Origin: Clostridiales bacterium UBA6981
GTDB lineage: Bacteria; Bacillota; Clostridia; Oscillospirales; Oscillospiraceae
Direction of reading: 5' to 3'
NCBI GenBank assembly: GCA_002450075.1
Contig: DJYJ01000044.1
Coordinates: forward strand, 1 to 27,209
Length of the DNA stretch: 27,209 bases
Below the pieces are notes generated by a model. It was not told where the DNA came from and ran no database searches. It saw only the letters and a program-made list of their open reading frames with translations. Made by a program: the position numbers and the translations under genes. Each line of letters starts with the position of its first letter. The stretch's first letter is position 1. Shown here piece by piece: positions 1 through 7,141 of this stretch.

Positions 1-1
1 G

Positions 2-196
2 TTCTACTTCCGTACCACCGACGTTACCGGCGTCATCAGCCTTCCCGAAGGCGTTGAGATGTGCATGCCCGGCGACAACGTTGACATGGACGTTGAGCTG
101 ATCACCCCGATCGCGATCGAGAACGGCCTCCGCTTCGCTATCCGTGAAGGCGGCCGTACCGTTGGCTCCGGCGTTGTTATCGCCATCAACGAGTAA
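2..196 (+). CDS. tuf: Elongation factor Tu, C-terminal 64 residues (5' part outside window)
   Basis: The frame opening at base 2 encodes the last 64 residues of EF-Tu, the GTPase that delivers aminoacyl-tRNA to the ribosome. What is visible is the end of beta-barrel domain 3. It shows the family hallmarks FRTTDVTG near its start, MCMPGDNVDMDVELITPIA in the middle, and the terminal block RFAIREGGRTVGSGVV before the stop codon at 194-196. The GTP-binding domain and the start lie outside the window. A strong hairpin terminator follows within 30 bases, so tuf ends its own transcription unit and the next gene has a separate promoter. Identity is close to certain because this C-terminus is very conserved. 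Confidence 0.97.
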   Translation, partial: FYFRTTDVTGVISLPEGVEMCMPGDNVDMDVELITPIAIENGLRFAIREGGRTVGSGVVIAINE

Positions 197-216
197 TTCA
201 TCGCTAAAAAAACAAG

Positions 217-254
217 CGAAAAACACACAGGCTGACCGCCTGTGTGTTTTTTCG
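217..254 (+). terminator. Rho-independent terminator of tuf
   Basis: A 12-bp stem, AAACACACAGGC (221-232) against GCCTGTGTGTTT (238-249), closes a 5-base loop and runs into a T tract at 246-252. It starts 21-25 bases after the tuf stop codon. Confidence 0.93.
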
Positions 255-283
255 TTTTGTTTACATAAAATATCTTTCGGCAC

Positions 284-312
284 TTGCCCTGCGCGGCGTT
301 TTATGCTAAAAT
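284..312 (+). promoter_or_regulatory. Predicted sigma-A promoter of the glycosidase/glycosyltransferase operon
   Basis: TTGCCC (284-289), a 17-base spacer and TAAAAT (307-312) lie downstream of the tuf terminator and about 75 bases upstream of the TTG start at 388. No other promoter-like pair is needed for the six genes up to 6013, which are closely spaced or overlapping. Confidence 0.6.
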
Positions 313-387
313 CTTATACTAGTCATCAGGAAGATCGCCTCTTTACGATCTACCGACAGAAAGGCTTCCGGTAAAGGAGTATTTACC

Positions 388-1524
388 TTGAGCAATACGG
401 AATTGAAAAATAGAACAGGCGAACAGCGCCGCGGCGCAGCTGGCAGAAGGAAAAAGTCTTCCTACGGTGCGCTCCGCGCGATCGGACGTGTTTTGCTTAT
501 TTTGCTTGAGACGGTTTTGCTGATCTGTCTCGGACTTTACGGCGTGATGTTTGTCCTGGCAAAGGGACCGTCTGAGACGGCTCGGAATATGTTCGTTTCC
601 TCCGTACGGGAGACGAGCGCAATCAAGTTCCTCGCCAACCTCTATTTCACGCCTGAGGAAATCGCAGAGATCGAGCGAGTGGAGGAGTCGGTGGAGTTTG
701 CGCCGACCGACACCTCGCTGATCACGATTGAAACAAGCCCTGCCGCGACCGAAAACCGGGAAGGCTGGACGGACGTACACGGCGTTTTCCATCCCGATGA
801 GGACAGCGACGGCATTATCATCGAAGAGGTCAAGGGCAGAGGGTATTCAGGCTATATGATGATCGTGATGGATCCGTCCCGTGTCATTATGGGAAGTATT
901 CCCTCGTCTTATGGCAAGGAAGGGTATACGCTTTCGGAGTATGTCCAGCATTTCGACGGCGTAGCCGGCATCAACGCTGGCGGCTTTTACGATCCGGGCG
1001 GATTCGGCGACGGCAGTATCCCGGATTCCGTCGTTGTGGTGGACGGAACGATCTATTACGGCGACTATGGCTGCGGCATCGAGGGCGGCGGAGGCATCGC
1101 CGCACTGGACGGCAATCACATCCTGCACGTGGCGAAATACATGTCGCGCCAGGAGCTGATCGACAACGACATCCGCTATGCGGTTTGCTATGGCCCGGTG
1201 CTGATCGCGAACGGTGTTTCCGCCAGTCCCGGATCGCTGGCTGTCAGTCTTAACCCCCGTACCGCGATCGGCCAATGCTCCGACGGTGCGATCCTGATGC
1301 TCGTCATCGACGGACGCCAGGTCGCGAGCATGGGCGCAAAATATCAGGATCTCGTCGAGATCATGGAGCGCTACGGCGCGGTGAACGCAGTCAACCTCGA
1401 CGGCGGCTCTTCGTCCATGCTGTGGTTCCAGGATCACTATGTCAACAACTCCTCATCGGTCATCGGTGTGCGCGATATGCCCACATCCTTTGTGGTACTG
1501 AAGGAGGGCGAAAGCAATGGCTAA
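388..1524 (+). CDS. Membrane-anchored phosphodiester glycosidase (NAGPA-domain) protein, copy 1
   Basis: A 378-residue protein with a basic N-terminus, one membrane segment at about residues 33-56, and an extracytoplasmic C-terminal domain of the phosphodiester glycosidase family (NAGPA, formerly DUF2233; exopolysaccharide-associated). Family hallmarks are visible: INAGGFYDPGG (195-205), AVCYGPVLIANG (265-276), NPRTAIGQ (289-296), LVIDGRQ (305-311) and NLDGGSSSM (336-344). A D-x-D-x-D-G acidic loop (137-142) precedes the domain. The start is TTG at 388, chosen because AAAGGAGT (373-380) sits 7 bases upstream. The gene overlaps the next by 8 bases. Relatives remove phosphodiester-linked N-acetylglucosamine; the substrate here is unknown. 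It is clearly paralogous to the gene at 2647-3759. Confidence 0.85.
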   Translation: MSNTELKNRTGEQRRGAAGRRKKSSYGALRAIGRVLLILLETVLLICLGLYGVMFVLAKGPSETARNMFVSSVRETSAIKFLANLYFTPEEIAEIERVEESVEFAPTDTSLITIETSPAATENREGWTDVHGVFHPDEDSDGIIIEEVKGRGYSGYMMIVMDPSRVIMGSIPSSYGKEGYTLSEYVQHFDGVAGINAGGFYDPGGFGDGSIPDSVVVVDGTIYYGDYGCGIEGGGGIAALDGNHILHVAKYMSRQELIDNDIRYAVCYGPVLIANGVSASPGSLAVSLNPRTAIGQCSDGAILMLVIDGRQVASMGAKYQDLVEIMERYGAVNAVNLDGGSSSMLWFQDHYVNNSSSVIGVRDMPTSFVVLKEGESNG

Positions 1525-2608
1525 GAGAAGAAAAAAGAACACCGGCGGGCGGTTTGCGCTGGGAATGGCGGTCTATGCGCTTGCCTTTATCCTGTTCCTG
1601 GCGATCGGACTGCGCATATTCTGGGTGTACATCGATAACTTTGAAAAATCGCAGCCCAGCCACGCAATCGACCGGTATATCCAATCCTTTGACAGCGAAC
1701 ATATCCGTACGCTTTCCGCAGACTTCGTCTCCTCGCTCGACAGTACGCTGCAGAGCCAGGAGGACGCCTATCAAGAGATCGAAGCCCTATTCAAAGATCT
1801 GCGCTATTCCAAGCAAAGCGCGGAGAGTACCGGGGAGCATCTTGTCTATGCGATCCTGGCAGGGGATCGCTATCTCGGCTCCATGACGCTGGATGCGACG
1901 GGCGAGACGGGAGACGATTCCTGGCGTGTGACCAGCGAAAGCTTTGATTTTTCTGACCTCATCAGCGAGCAGTCCTTCGTCGTTCCGGCGGAATGGACTG
2001 TCAGCTGCAACGGGAATATCCTCGGAGACGCATACATTACCGAAAAGGGGATCCACTATCCGGCAATGGAGGACGCCTATAACTACGGCTTTGCCCTTCC
2101 CACGCTCGTGCGCTACGAACTCGGAAACTATATCGGCTCGCCGGAAATCCGCGTCGTCGATGCGGACGGAAATGCAGCAGAGATCCAGAACGATCCGACG
2201 GCCTATACGCTGACGGACCGTTGCACCAGTGAGCAGCGCGAGCGGCTGGAAGACTTTACCAACCGCTTCCTGCCGCTTTATATCGCATTCATGTCGAATA
2301 CGAATCACAACGCCTATGACAACTATGCGCGCGTGCATCCCTATCTGCTGCCGGGCAGTGATCTGGAGACCCGCTTTTACAGTGCGATCGCCGGCCAGAC
2401 ATACAGCCACAGCCAGGGAGATTATCTGCACGATGTCGTTGTACACGGGGTGTTCGATCTCGGCGGCGGCACGTTCCTGATCGACGTGGACTATAAGGTC
2501 GACACGACGGGCAACGCCGGAACGATCGAAAATGAGGCGGGCATGCTGATCGTCGCGGAGGATCGCGGCAGCGACGGTATGTTCGCAAAGGAACTGTTTA
2601 TCAAATAA
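1517..2608 (+). CDS. Single-pass membrane protein of unknown function, module partner copy 1
   Basis: I do not recognise the family. The 363-residue protein starts with a basic stretch (MAKRRKKN), then one membrane segment at about residues 13-37. A long, mostly polar region, probably outside the cell, follows. Landmarks shared with its paralogue at 3756-4847 are the FVSSLD/FVETLD block near residue 70, the EDAYQEI block (82-88), FVVPAEW (154-160), RYELGNYIGSPEI (199-211), VHPYLLPGSD (273-282), IAGQ (291-294) and a YKVDT-type block (326-330). It overlaps the preceding glycosidase gene by 8 bases, indicating translational coupling. Both copies of the pair keep this order, so the protein probably works with the glycosidase at the cell surface. 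That function is inference. Confidence 0.8.
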   Translation: MAKRRKKNTGGRFALGMAVYALAFILFLAIGLRIFWVYIDNFEKSQPSHAIDRYIQSFDSEHIRTLSADFVSSLDSTLQSQEDAYQEIEALFKDLRYSKQSAESTGEHLVYAILAGDRYLGSMTLDATGETGDDSWRVTSESFDFSDLISEQSFVVPAEWTVSCNGNILGDAYITEKGIHYPAMEDAYNYGFALPTLVRYELGNYIGSPEIRVVDADGNAAEIQNDPTAYTLTDRCTSEQRERLEDFTNRFLPLYIAFMSNTNHNAYDNYARVHPYLLPGSDLETRFYSAIAGQTYSHSQGDYLHDVVVHGVFDLGGGTFLIDVDYKVDTTGNAGTIENEAGMLIVAEDRGSDGMFAKELFIK

Positions 2609-2646
2609 ACGAGTATGATTACTCAGGCAGAAGGGGTTAACACGGA

Positions 2647-3759
2647 ATGAACGAAAGCGGACAGGAACGGGCTGTCAACCGCTATTTTGCTGCGGAAAAC
2701 GAAGTGAAGGAGAGCGGTTGGAGAAAACTGGGCCGGATCCTGGCTAAGATTCTTCTAATCCTCGCAGAAACAGTTCTTCTGCTGGCTATCATCCTTTATG
2801 CGGCCATGTATGTCATGGCAAAAGGACCGTCTCCCACGATCCGGAAAATATTTGTCACCTCTGTGAGAGAGACCAGTGCGATCGGATTTCTGGCAAACCT
2901 CTATCTGACGGAGGATGAGATCGCGGAGATCGAGGCTGTCAAGGAGACGGAGGAGTACGATCCTACGGATCTGTCCCTTTTCACTGAGCCCGAAACAGCC
3001 GGCGGCGAAAGCGACGGACCGCAGGAGGACGCCTGGGGACTCGTGGATGACGACGGCGACGGTATCATCATCGTTCCGGTCCACGGAGAGGGCTATGCGG
3101 GCTATATGATGGTCGTGCTTGATCCTACACGTGTGATCGTCGGAAGTGTGCCGAGAAACTATGGCATCCGCGGATATACCGTGGCTCAGTTTGCGGAACA
3201 TTTCGACGCGGCTGCAGGCACCAACGCAGGCGGTTTTCTGGATCCCAACGGAGAGGGGAACGGAAGCACACCCGATTCGACCGTCGTATATGATGGAGAA
3301 GTCTATTTCTCCGGATTCGGATGCGGGAACGGTATCGCAGCAATCGACGGCGATGCGATTTTGCACGTGGCGAAGCGAATGACCGCGGATGAACTTGTTG
3401 AAAACAACATTCGCTATGCGGTTTGTTATGGGCCGGTACTGATCTCAAACGGCATCCCCGCCGATCCGGAATCTTTGCCTGTCAGCCTGAATCCGAGAAC
3501 GGCGATCGGGCAGCGTTCGGACAAAGCAATGCTGCTGCTTGTGATCGACGGACGCCAGGTTTCCAGCATGGGCGCGTCTTATCAGGACGAGGTCGAGATC
3601 ATGCAGCGGTTCGGAGCGGTGAACGCGCTCAATCTTGACGGCGGTTCCTCTTCCATGATGTGGTTTGCAGGAGACTATATCAACAAAACAGCTTCGGTCA
3701 TCGGCATTCGCCCGGTCCCGACTTCCATCATTGTGCTGAAGGAGGGGGCGGGAGCATGA
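2647..3759 (+). CDS. Membrane-anchored phosphodiester glycosidase (NAGPA-domain) protein, copy 2
   Basis: A 370-residue paralogue of the protein at 388-1524, similar along its whole length. The membrane segment lies at about residues 33-56, followed by a conserved linker containing VRETSAI and FLANLY. A DDDGDG loop occupies 134-139. The glycosidase domain shows TNAGGFLDPNG (192-202), AVCYGPVLISNG (258-269), NPRTAIGQ (282-289) and NLDGGSSSM (329-337). ATG 2647 is preceded by AAGGGG (2631-2636), 10 bases upstream. The 38-base gap from the previous gene holds no terminator, so it stays in the same operon. Its stop overlaps the next start as ATGA. The strong conservation of the presumed catalytic blocks suggests both copies are active. 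Whether they act on different glycan linkages cannot be told from sequence. Confidence 0.85.
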   Translation: MNESGQERAVNRYFAAENEVKESGWRKLGRILAKILLILAETVLLLAIILYAAMYVMAKGPSPTIRKIFVTSVRETSAIGFLANLYLTEDEIAEIEAVKETEEYDPTDLSLFTEPETAGGESDGPQEDAWGLVDDDGDGIIIVPVHGEGYAGYMMVVLDPTRVIVGSVPRNYGIRGYTVAQFAEHFDAAAGTNAGGFLDPNGEGNGSTPDSTVVYDGEVYFSGFGCGNGIAAIDGDAILHVAKRMTADELVENNIRYAVCYGPVLISNGIPADPESLPVSLNPRTAIGQRSDKAMLLLVIDGRQVSSMGASYQDEVEIMQRFGAVNALNLDGGSSSMMWFAGDYINKTASVIGIRPVPTSIIVLKEGAGA

Positions 3760-4847
3760 AAAGCAGAAAAAACGGAAAATGGCTGCGTTTTATAATCGGG
3801 ATGATCATCTATGCGATCGTTGTTTTGCTGCTTGCCTCGGTTGGACTGAAATTGCTATGGGATTTTGCCGACAATTACGAAAAAAGTCTTCCCGCCTATA
3901 AGGTCGCAGAATATATTGCCGGCCTCAATGAGAACAAGGTAAAAAAATTATCGATCCCGTTTGTTGAAACGCTCGATCACAACATACAAACGGAAGATGA
4001 GGCGTATGCCGAGATCTGGAAGTGTTTTGTCGGCGGCGTAAAGTACCGGCTGCTGTCCAGTAACAACGAGGATAAAACGGTTAGTTATCTGATCATGAAC
4101 AAGGACAACGTCCTTGGAGAGGTCACGCTGCGGGAAAACGAGGGGCAGACCGGCGAAAAGAAGTGGTCTGTTTCGGAAGAAGCATATGATTTCTCTTTTC
4201 TTCGCCGCGAGGAGAGCTTTATTGTCCCGGAACACTGGGTCGTGAAATGCGGGAGCAAGCGTCTCGGCGTGCAATACATCGTCGATCCGATGGTCGAATA
4301 TTCGTTCCTGCAGGACTTTTATGGGAAGAGCTTTCCCATGCCTCACCTGGCTCGCTATGAGATCGAAAATTACATCGGCGATCCTGATATTCATTATTTT
4401 GACGCTGACGGGGAAGAGCAGGCGCGTTTCACCTTTACGGACGGAAAGGATCAGATGCTTCGATCCTCCGGAAAAGTTTATCAGGATATTGAGGCCTTTA
4501 CCGAAAGCTTTGTTCCGCTGTATGTCAATTGCCTGTCCAATGCCAATCATGTGGCCGGGTTGAACTATCAATTGATCCATCCCTATATTGTGCCGGACAG
4601 CGAGATCGACCAAAGACTAAAGGCGGCGATAGCCGGACAGGCCTTTGCGCAATCCAAAGGAACGGATCTGAGCGATGTCCGGATTCACGAAGTGTTTAAT
4701 CTTGAAAACGAGTACTATATTGCGGATCTTTCCTATTCGGTTGACACGTACAGTTCACACGGGGTTTCCACGACCGAAACAAATATGCTGTTGGCGGTTT
4801 ACCGGGATGAGGACGTTATTCGCGCACAGATGGTTGTGCTCTATTAA
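3756..4847 (+). CDS. Single-pass membrane protein of unknown function, module partner copy 2
   Basis: A 363-residue protein, the same length as its paralogue at 1517-2608 but with much lower identity. The start is ATG 3756, overlapping the previous stop as ATGA and preceded by GGAGGGGG (3741-3748). An upstream in-frame ATG at 3660 lies deep inside the preceding gene and is not the start. A basic N-terminus and one membrane segment at about residues 11-35 precede a polar region with the shared landmarks FVETLD, EDEAYAEI, FIVPEHW, RYEIENYIGDPDI, IHPYIVPDSE and YSVDT. By eye it is more AT-rich than the first copy. Function is unknown; its repeated coupling to the glycosidase gene argues for a joint role. 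Confidence 0.8.
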   Translation: MKSRKNGKWLRFIIGMIIYAIVVLLLASVGLKLLWDFADNYEKSLPAYKVAEYIAGLNENKVKKLSIPFVETLDHNIQTEDEAYAEIWKCFVGGVKYRLLSSNNEDKTVSYLIMNKDNVLGEVTLRENEGQTGEKKWSVSEEAYDFSFLRREESFIVPEHWVVKCGSKRLGVQYIVDPMVEYSFLQDFYGKSFPMPHLARYEIENYIGDPDIHYFDADGEEQARFTFTDGKDQMLRSSGKVYQDIEAFTESFVPLYVNCLSNANHVAGLNYQLIHPYIVPDSEIDQRLKAAIAGQAFAQSKGTDLSDVRIHEVFNLENEYYIADLSYSVDTYSSHGVSTTETNMLLAVYRDEDVIRAQMVVLY

Positions 4848-4865
4848 CGAAACGCAGGTGAAAAA

Positions 4866-5588
4866 ATGAATCAACAATCAACTTGCTTAAAAACTGTGGC
4901 GGTCATCCTGCCGTCCCTGGACCCGGATCATCGATTTGCCGATGTCGTCGAGGGCTTGGTCGGCGCGGGATTTGAAAACATCATCATCGTTGACGACGGC
5001 AGCGACGAGGCGCATCAGAAATGGTTTGACGATGCGCGGAAATATCCGCAGTGCCGCGTGCTGGTGCATGAGGTGAACAAGGGAAAAGGACGCGCGCTGA
5101 AGGACGCAATTGCCTATGTCCACGAGAATCTGCCCGAACTGAAGGGCGTCGTGACGATCGACGGCGACGGCCAGCACCTGCTGGGCGACATCATCGCCTG
5201 CGGCGAACGCATGCTCAAAGAAGAGGACAAGGTGGTCATCGGCTGCCGTGACTTTTCGCTGCCGGACGTCCCGCCACGCAGCGTGACCGGAAACCGCTTT
5301 ACATCGGCAATGTTCCGCCTTTGCTTCGGCATCAGGATCACCGATACCCAAACGGGGCTTCGTGCGATCCCGGCACAGTTTCTTGCGCGTTTTACCGAGA
5401 TCGAGGGTGAGCGCTTTGAATACGAGACGAACATGCTGCTGCAGATGAAGCGTCTTGGGATCGCGTTTGTCGAACAGCCGATCGAAACGGTGTATGACAA
5501 GGAAGAATATTCCTCGCACTATAACGCGCTGAAGGATTCCTGGCGGATTTTCAAGGTGATGGCCAGATTCATGGTGCACAGGAGATAA
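4866..5588 (+). CDS. Family 2 glycosyltransferase (polyprenyl-phosphate sugar transferase type)
   Basis: A 240-residue GT-A fold glycosyltransferase of the GT2 / dolichyl-phosphate mannosyltransferase-like group. These enzymes transfer a sugar from a nucleotide donor, usually onto a polyprenyl phosphate on the cytoplasmic side of the membrane. Visible motifs are VAVILPSL (11-18), VDDGSD (42-47), the nucleotide-sugar/metal motif IDGDGQH (98-104), and DTQTGLRAIP (160-169), typical of this subgroup. No membrane segment is apparent, so membrane association probably comes from its neighbour. ATG 4866 has AGGTG 5 bases upstream, and the stop overlaps the GtrA gene as TAATG. GT2 plus GtrA pairs usually make and flip lipid-linked sugars for envelope glycan decoration. 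The sugar is not predictable. Confidence 0.92.
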   Translation: MNQQSTCLKTVAVILPSLDPDHRFADVVEGLVGAGFENIIIVDDGSDEAHQKWFDDARKYPQCRVLVHEVNKGKGRALKDAIAYVHENLPELKGVVTIDGDGQHLLGDIIACGERMLKEEDKVVIGCRDFSLPDVPPRSVTGNRFTSAMFRLCFGIRITDTQTGLRAIPAQFLARFTEIEGERFEYETNMLLQMKRLGIAFVEQPIETVYDKEEYSSHYNALKDSWRIFKVMARFMVHRR

Positions 5589-6013
5589 TGGGAGAAAAAG
5601 TGTTTACCGTTCAACAACTTAAATACGTCGGATCTTCTCTGACGAGCGTTGCGGCGGATTACGCGATCAATTTTGTCTGTCTCAAGCTAGGCGCACCGAT
5701 GTTTTGGGCCACGATGATTTCCAAGGCCGGGTCATCACTATTGAATTATACGCTGAACCGGACACAGGTTTTCAGTGCGGAAGGTAAGACGATCAGCAAG
5801 ACAAGCATTATCCGCTATTATATCCTGTGGGGCGTGCAGACGCTGATCGGCTCAACACTGGCCTCCTTTGCCGCCTCGCTGGCACCCAATGCCGCCGACT
5901 GGCAGCACGTGCTGATGCGTCTTCCCATTGACGGAGCGATTTTCTGCGTCAACTATATCGTTCAGAAGATATGGGTTTTCAAACCGCAGGAAGAGAAAAA
6001 GCCAAAAGATTGA
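5588..6013 (+). CDS. GtrA-family membrane protein (putative lipid-linked sugar translocator)
   Basis: A 141-residue small polytopic protein with about four hydrophobic segments. GtrA features are present: the QLKYVGSSLTS opening, NYTLNRTQVF in the first half, and NYIVQKIWVF near the C-terminus. GtrA proteins are thought to help flip polyprenyl-phosphate-linked sugars across the membrane. The ATG at 5588 overlaps the glycosyltransferase stop by one base, and AGGAG (5580-5584) provides the ribosome site, so the two are translationally coupled. This is the last gene of the operon; a convergent hairpin terminator follows at 6040. Confidence 0.92.
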   Translation: MGEKVFTVQQLKYVGSSLTSVAADYAINFVCLKLGAPMFWATMISKAGSSLLNYTLNRTQVFSAEGKTISKTSIIRYYILWGVQTLIGSTLASFAASLAPNAADWQHVLMRLPIDGAIFCVNYIVQKIWVFKPQEEKKPKD

Positions 6014-6039
6014 AAACGCCCTTTGGGGATCGGATGATT

Positions 6040-6075
6040 AAAAAGCCGCACAGGCATGCGCCTGCGCGGCTTTTT
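6040..6075. terminator. Bidirectional terminator between gtrA-like gene and cdsA
   Basis: AAAAAGCCGC (6040-6049) pairs with GCGGCTTTTT (6066-6075), extended inward by CAGGC/GCCTG around loop ATGC. Flanking A and T tracts let it serve both convergent units. Confidence 0.92.
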
Positions 6076-6096
6076 GGCTAGACATGGCAGCGTTTT

Positions 6097-6900
6097 TTAC
6101 GCAACCAGATGCGCTATATAGAGACAGAGATAAGCCGTTGGGATCGAGAAAAGCAGACTGTCAGAGCGGTCGAACATGCCGCCGTGACCGGGGATAAGAT
6201 TGGAGAAATCTTTGACGCCGATCATGCGCTTGATCAGAGATTCGGCCAGATCGCCGATCTGCCCCATGGAAGAGGCGACGACGCAGGTGATGATACATAC
6301 GGAGAGGGGGAGAGCAAGCGAGGTGGAGCGAAGAACAAAATACAGCACGATCCCACTCGGAACAGAGGAGAGCAGGCCGCAGAGACAGCCTTCCACCGTT
6401 TTGTGCGGGGAAACGAGAGGGGCGACCTTATGCCTGCCCAAGCGGCTGCCGCCGATCAGCGCGGCGCTGTCGCAAACGACGGTCGCGATCGTAGCAAGGA
6501 GGAGCGTCTGGGCCCAAATGTCCGTGACAGAGATGACCATGATGAGGTTGAAGAGAAAACAGGGGTAGGCGACGCCCGCCAGTGTGTAGAGAGCACCGCT
6601 GCCGGAGACCTTTTTGTGCAGGATCCCGGAGAAAAGGGCGAGATATACTGCGGCGCAGAAGCAGGAGATCAGAGCGACCGGACCGGCATGGAAAAAAGCG
6701 AGGATCGCCTGCGCGCAGACATAGACATACATGACCCAGGCGCAGCAATAAACCTCGATCTTTTCAAGGGCGCGGCTGTATTCATATGCGCAGAGAAGCC
6801 CGGCAACGGCAAAATACAGGATCCTCGTAACAGGGGAGATCAGCATACAGCTGAGTGTGATCGCGATCAGAACGACAGCGGAGATGATTCTTGTCTTCAA
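6097..6900 (-). CDS. cdsA: Phosphatidate cytidylyltransferase (CDP-diglyceride synthase)
   Basis: An integral membrane enzyme making CDP-diacylglycerol from phosphatidic acid and CTP, the branch point of bacterial phospholipid synthesis. It has many hydrophobic segments and ends with the family signature KDFSNLIPGHGGMFDRSD, preceded by SLIKRMIGV. The residue before the last Asp is Ser, where the usual pattern has a hydrophobic or Thr residue. I place the start at TTG 6900: it gives the family-typical N-terminus (M)KTRIISA, and GAGGG lies 8 bases upstream. An ATG five codons earlier (6915) lacks a ribosome site and overlaps that GAGGG. A TATAAT box on this strand (6938-6943) would give a short leader. 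It appears to be transcribed alone. Confidence 0.93.
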   Translation of the reverse strand: MKTRIISAVVLIAITLSCMLISPVTRILYFAVAGLLCAYEYSRALEKIEVYCCAWVMYVYVCAQAILAFFHAGPVALISCFCAAVYLALFSGILHKKVSGSGALYTLAGVAYPCFLFNLIMVISVTDIWAQTLLLATIATVVCDSAALIGGSRLGRHKVAPLVSPHKTVEGCLCGLLSSVPSGIVLYFVLRSTSLALPLSVCIITCVVASSMGQIGDLAESLIKRMIGVKDFSNLIPGHGGMFDRSDSLLFSIPTAYLCLYIAHLVA

Positions 6901-6937
6901 TTCCCTATCCCTCATTTTTGCTTGATGCGTTTTCTTT

Positions 6938-6943
6938 ATTATA
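6938..6943 (-). promoter_or_regulatory. Possible -10 element of cdsA
   Basis: The minus strand reads TATAAT here, about 38 bases upstream of the TTG start. No convincing -35 hexamer lies 16-18 bases further upstream, so the promoter is tentative. Confidence 0.3.
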
Positions 6944-7075
6944 TAGGAATCTTTTTTTTTATTTTATCACATAGCGCATGGATTCTTCAACTGACAGTTT
7001 CTTTGATTTGTAAACAATATAACATCGTATGCCCGAAAAAGTGTATTATCCGTCAAGTTTTTTTCAACTTTCGTA

Positions 7076-7104
7076 TTGTGCACCGATGAAAGCTGTGCTA
7101 ATAT
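7076..7104 (+). promoter_or_regulatory. Predicted sigma-A promoter of the DUF853 ATPase gene
   Basis: TTGTGC (7076-7081), 17 bases, then TAATAT (7099-7104), with the gene start 37 bases further on behind GGAGG (7131-7135). Confidence 0.7.
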
Positions 7105-7141
7105 ACGTTTATAAGCAAAAAATACAATATGGAGGTACATC

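Noticed and set aside
144..374. A 76-codon plus-strand frame overlapping the tuf end, terminator and promoter
   Set aside because: It covers a strong terminator and the operon promoter and has no ribosome site.
388..4847. Assembly artefact as the cause of the A-B-A'-B' duplication
   Set aside because: The copies differ throughout at protein and DNA level, so this is an old biological duplication.
6109..7089. A 326-codon plus-strand frame covering cdsA
   Set aside because: It is hydrophilic and charge-rich where the minus strand encodes membrane segments and the cdsA signature; it also runs over the cdsA promoter.
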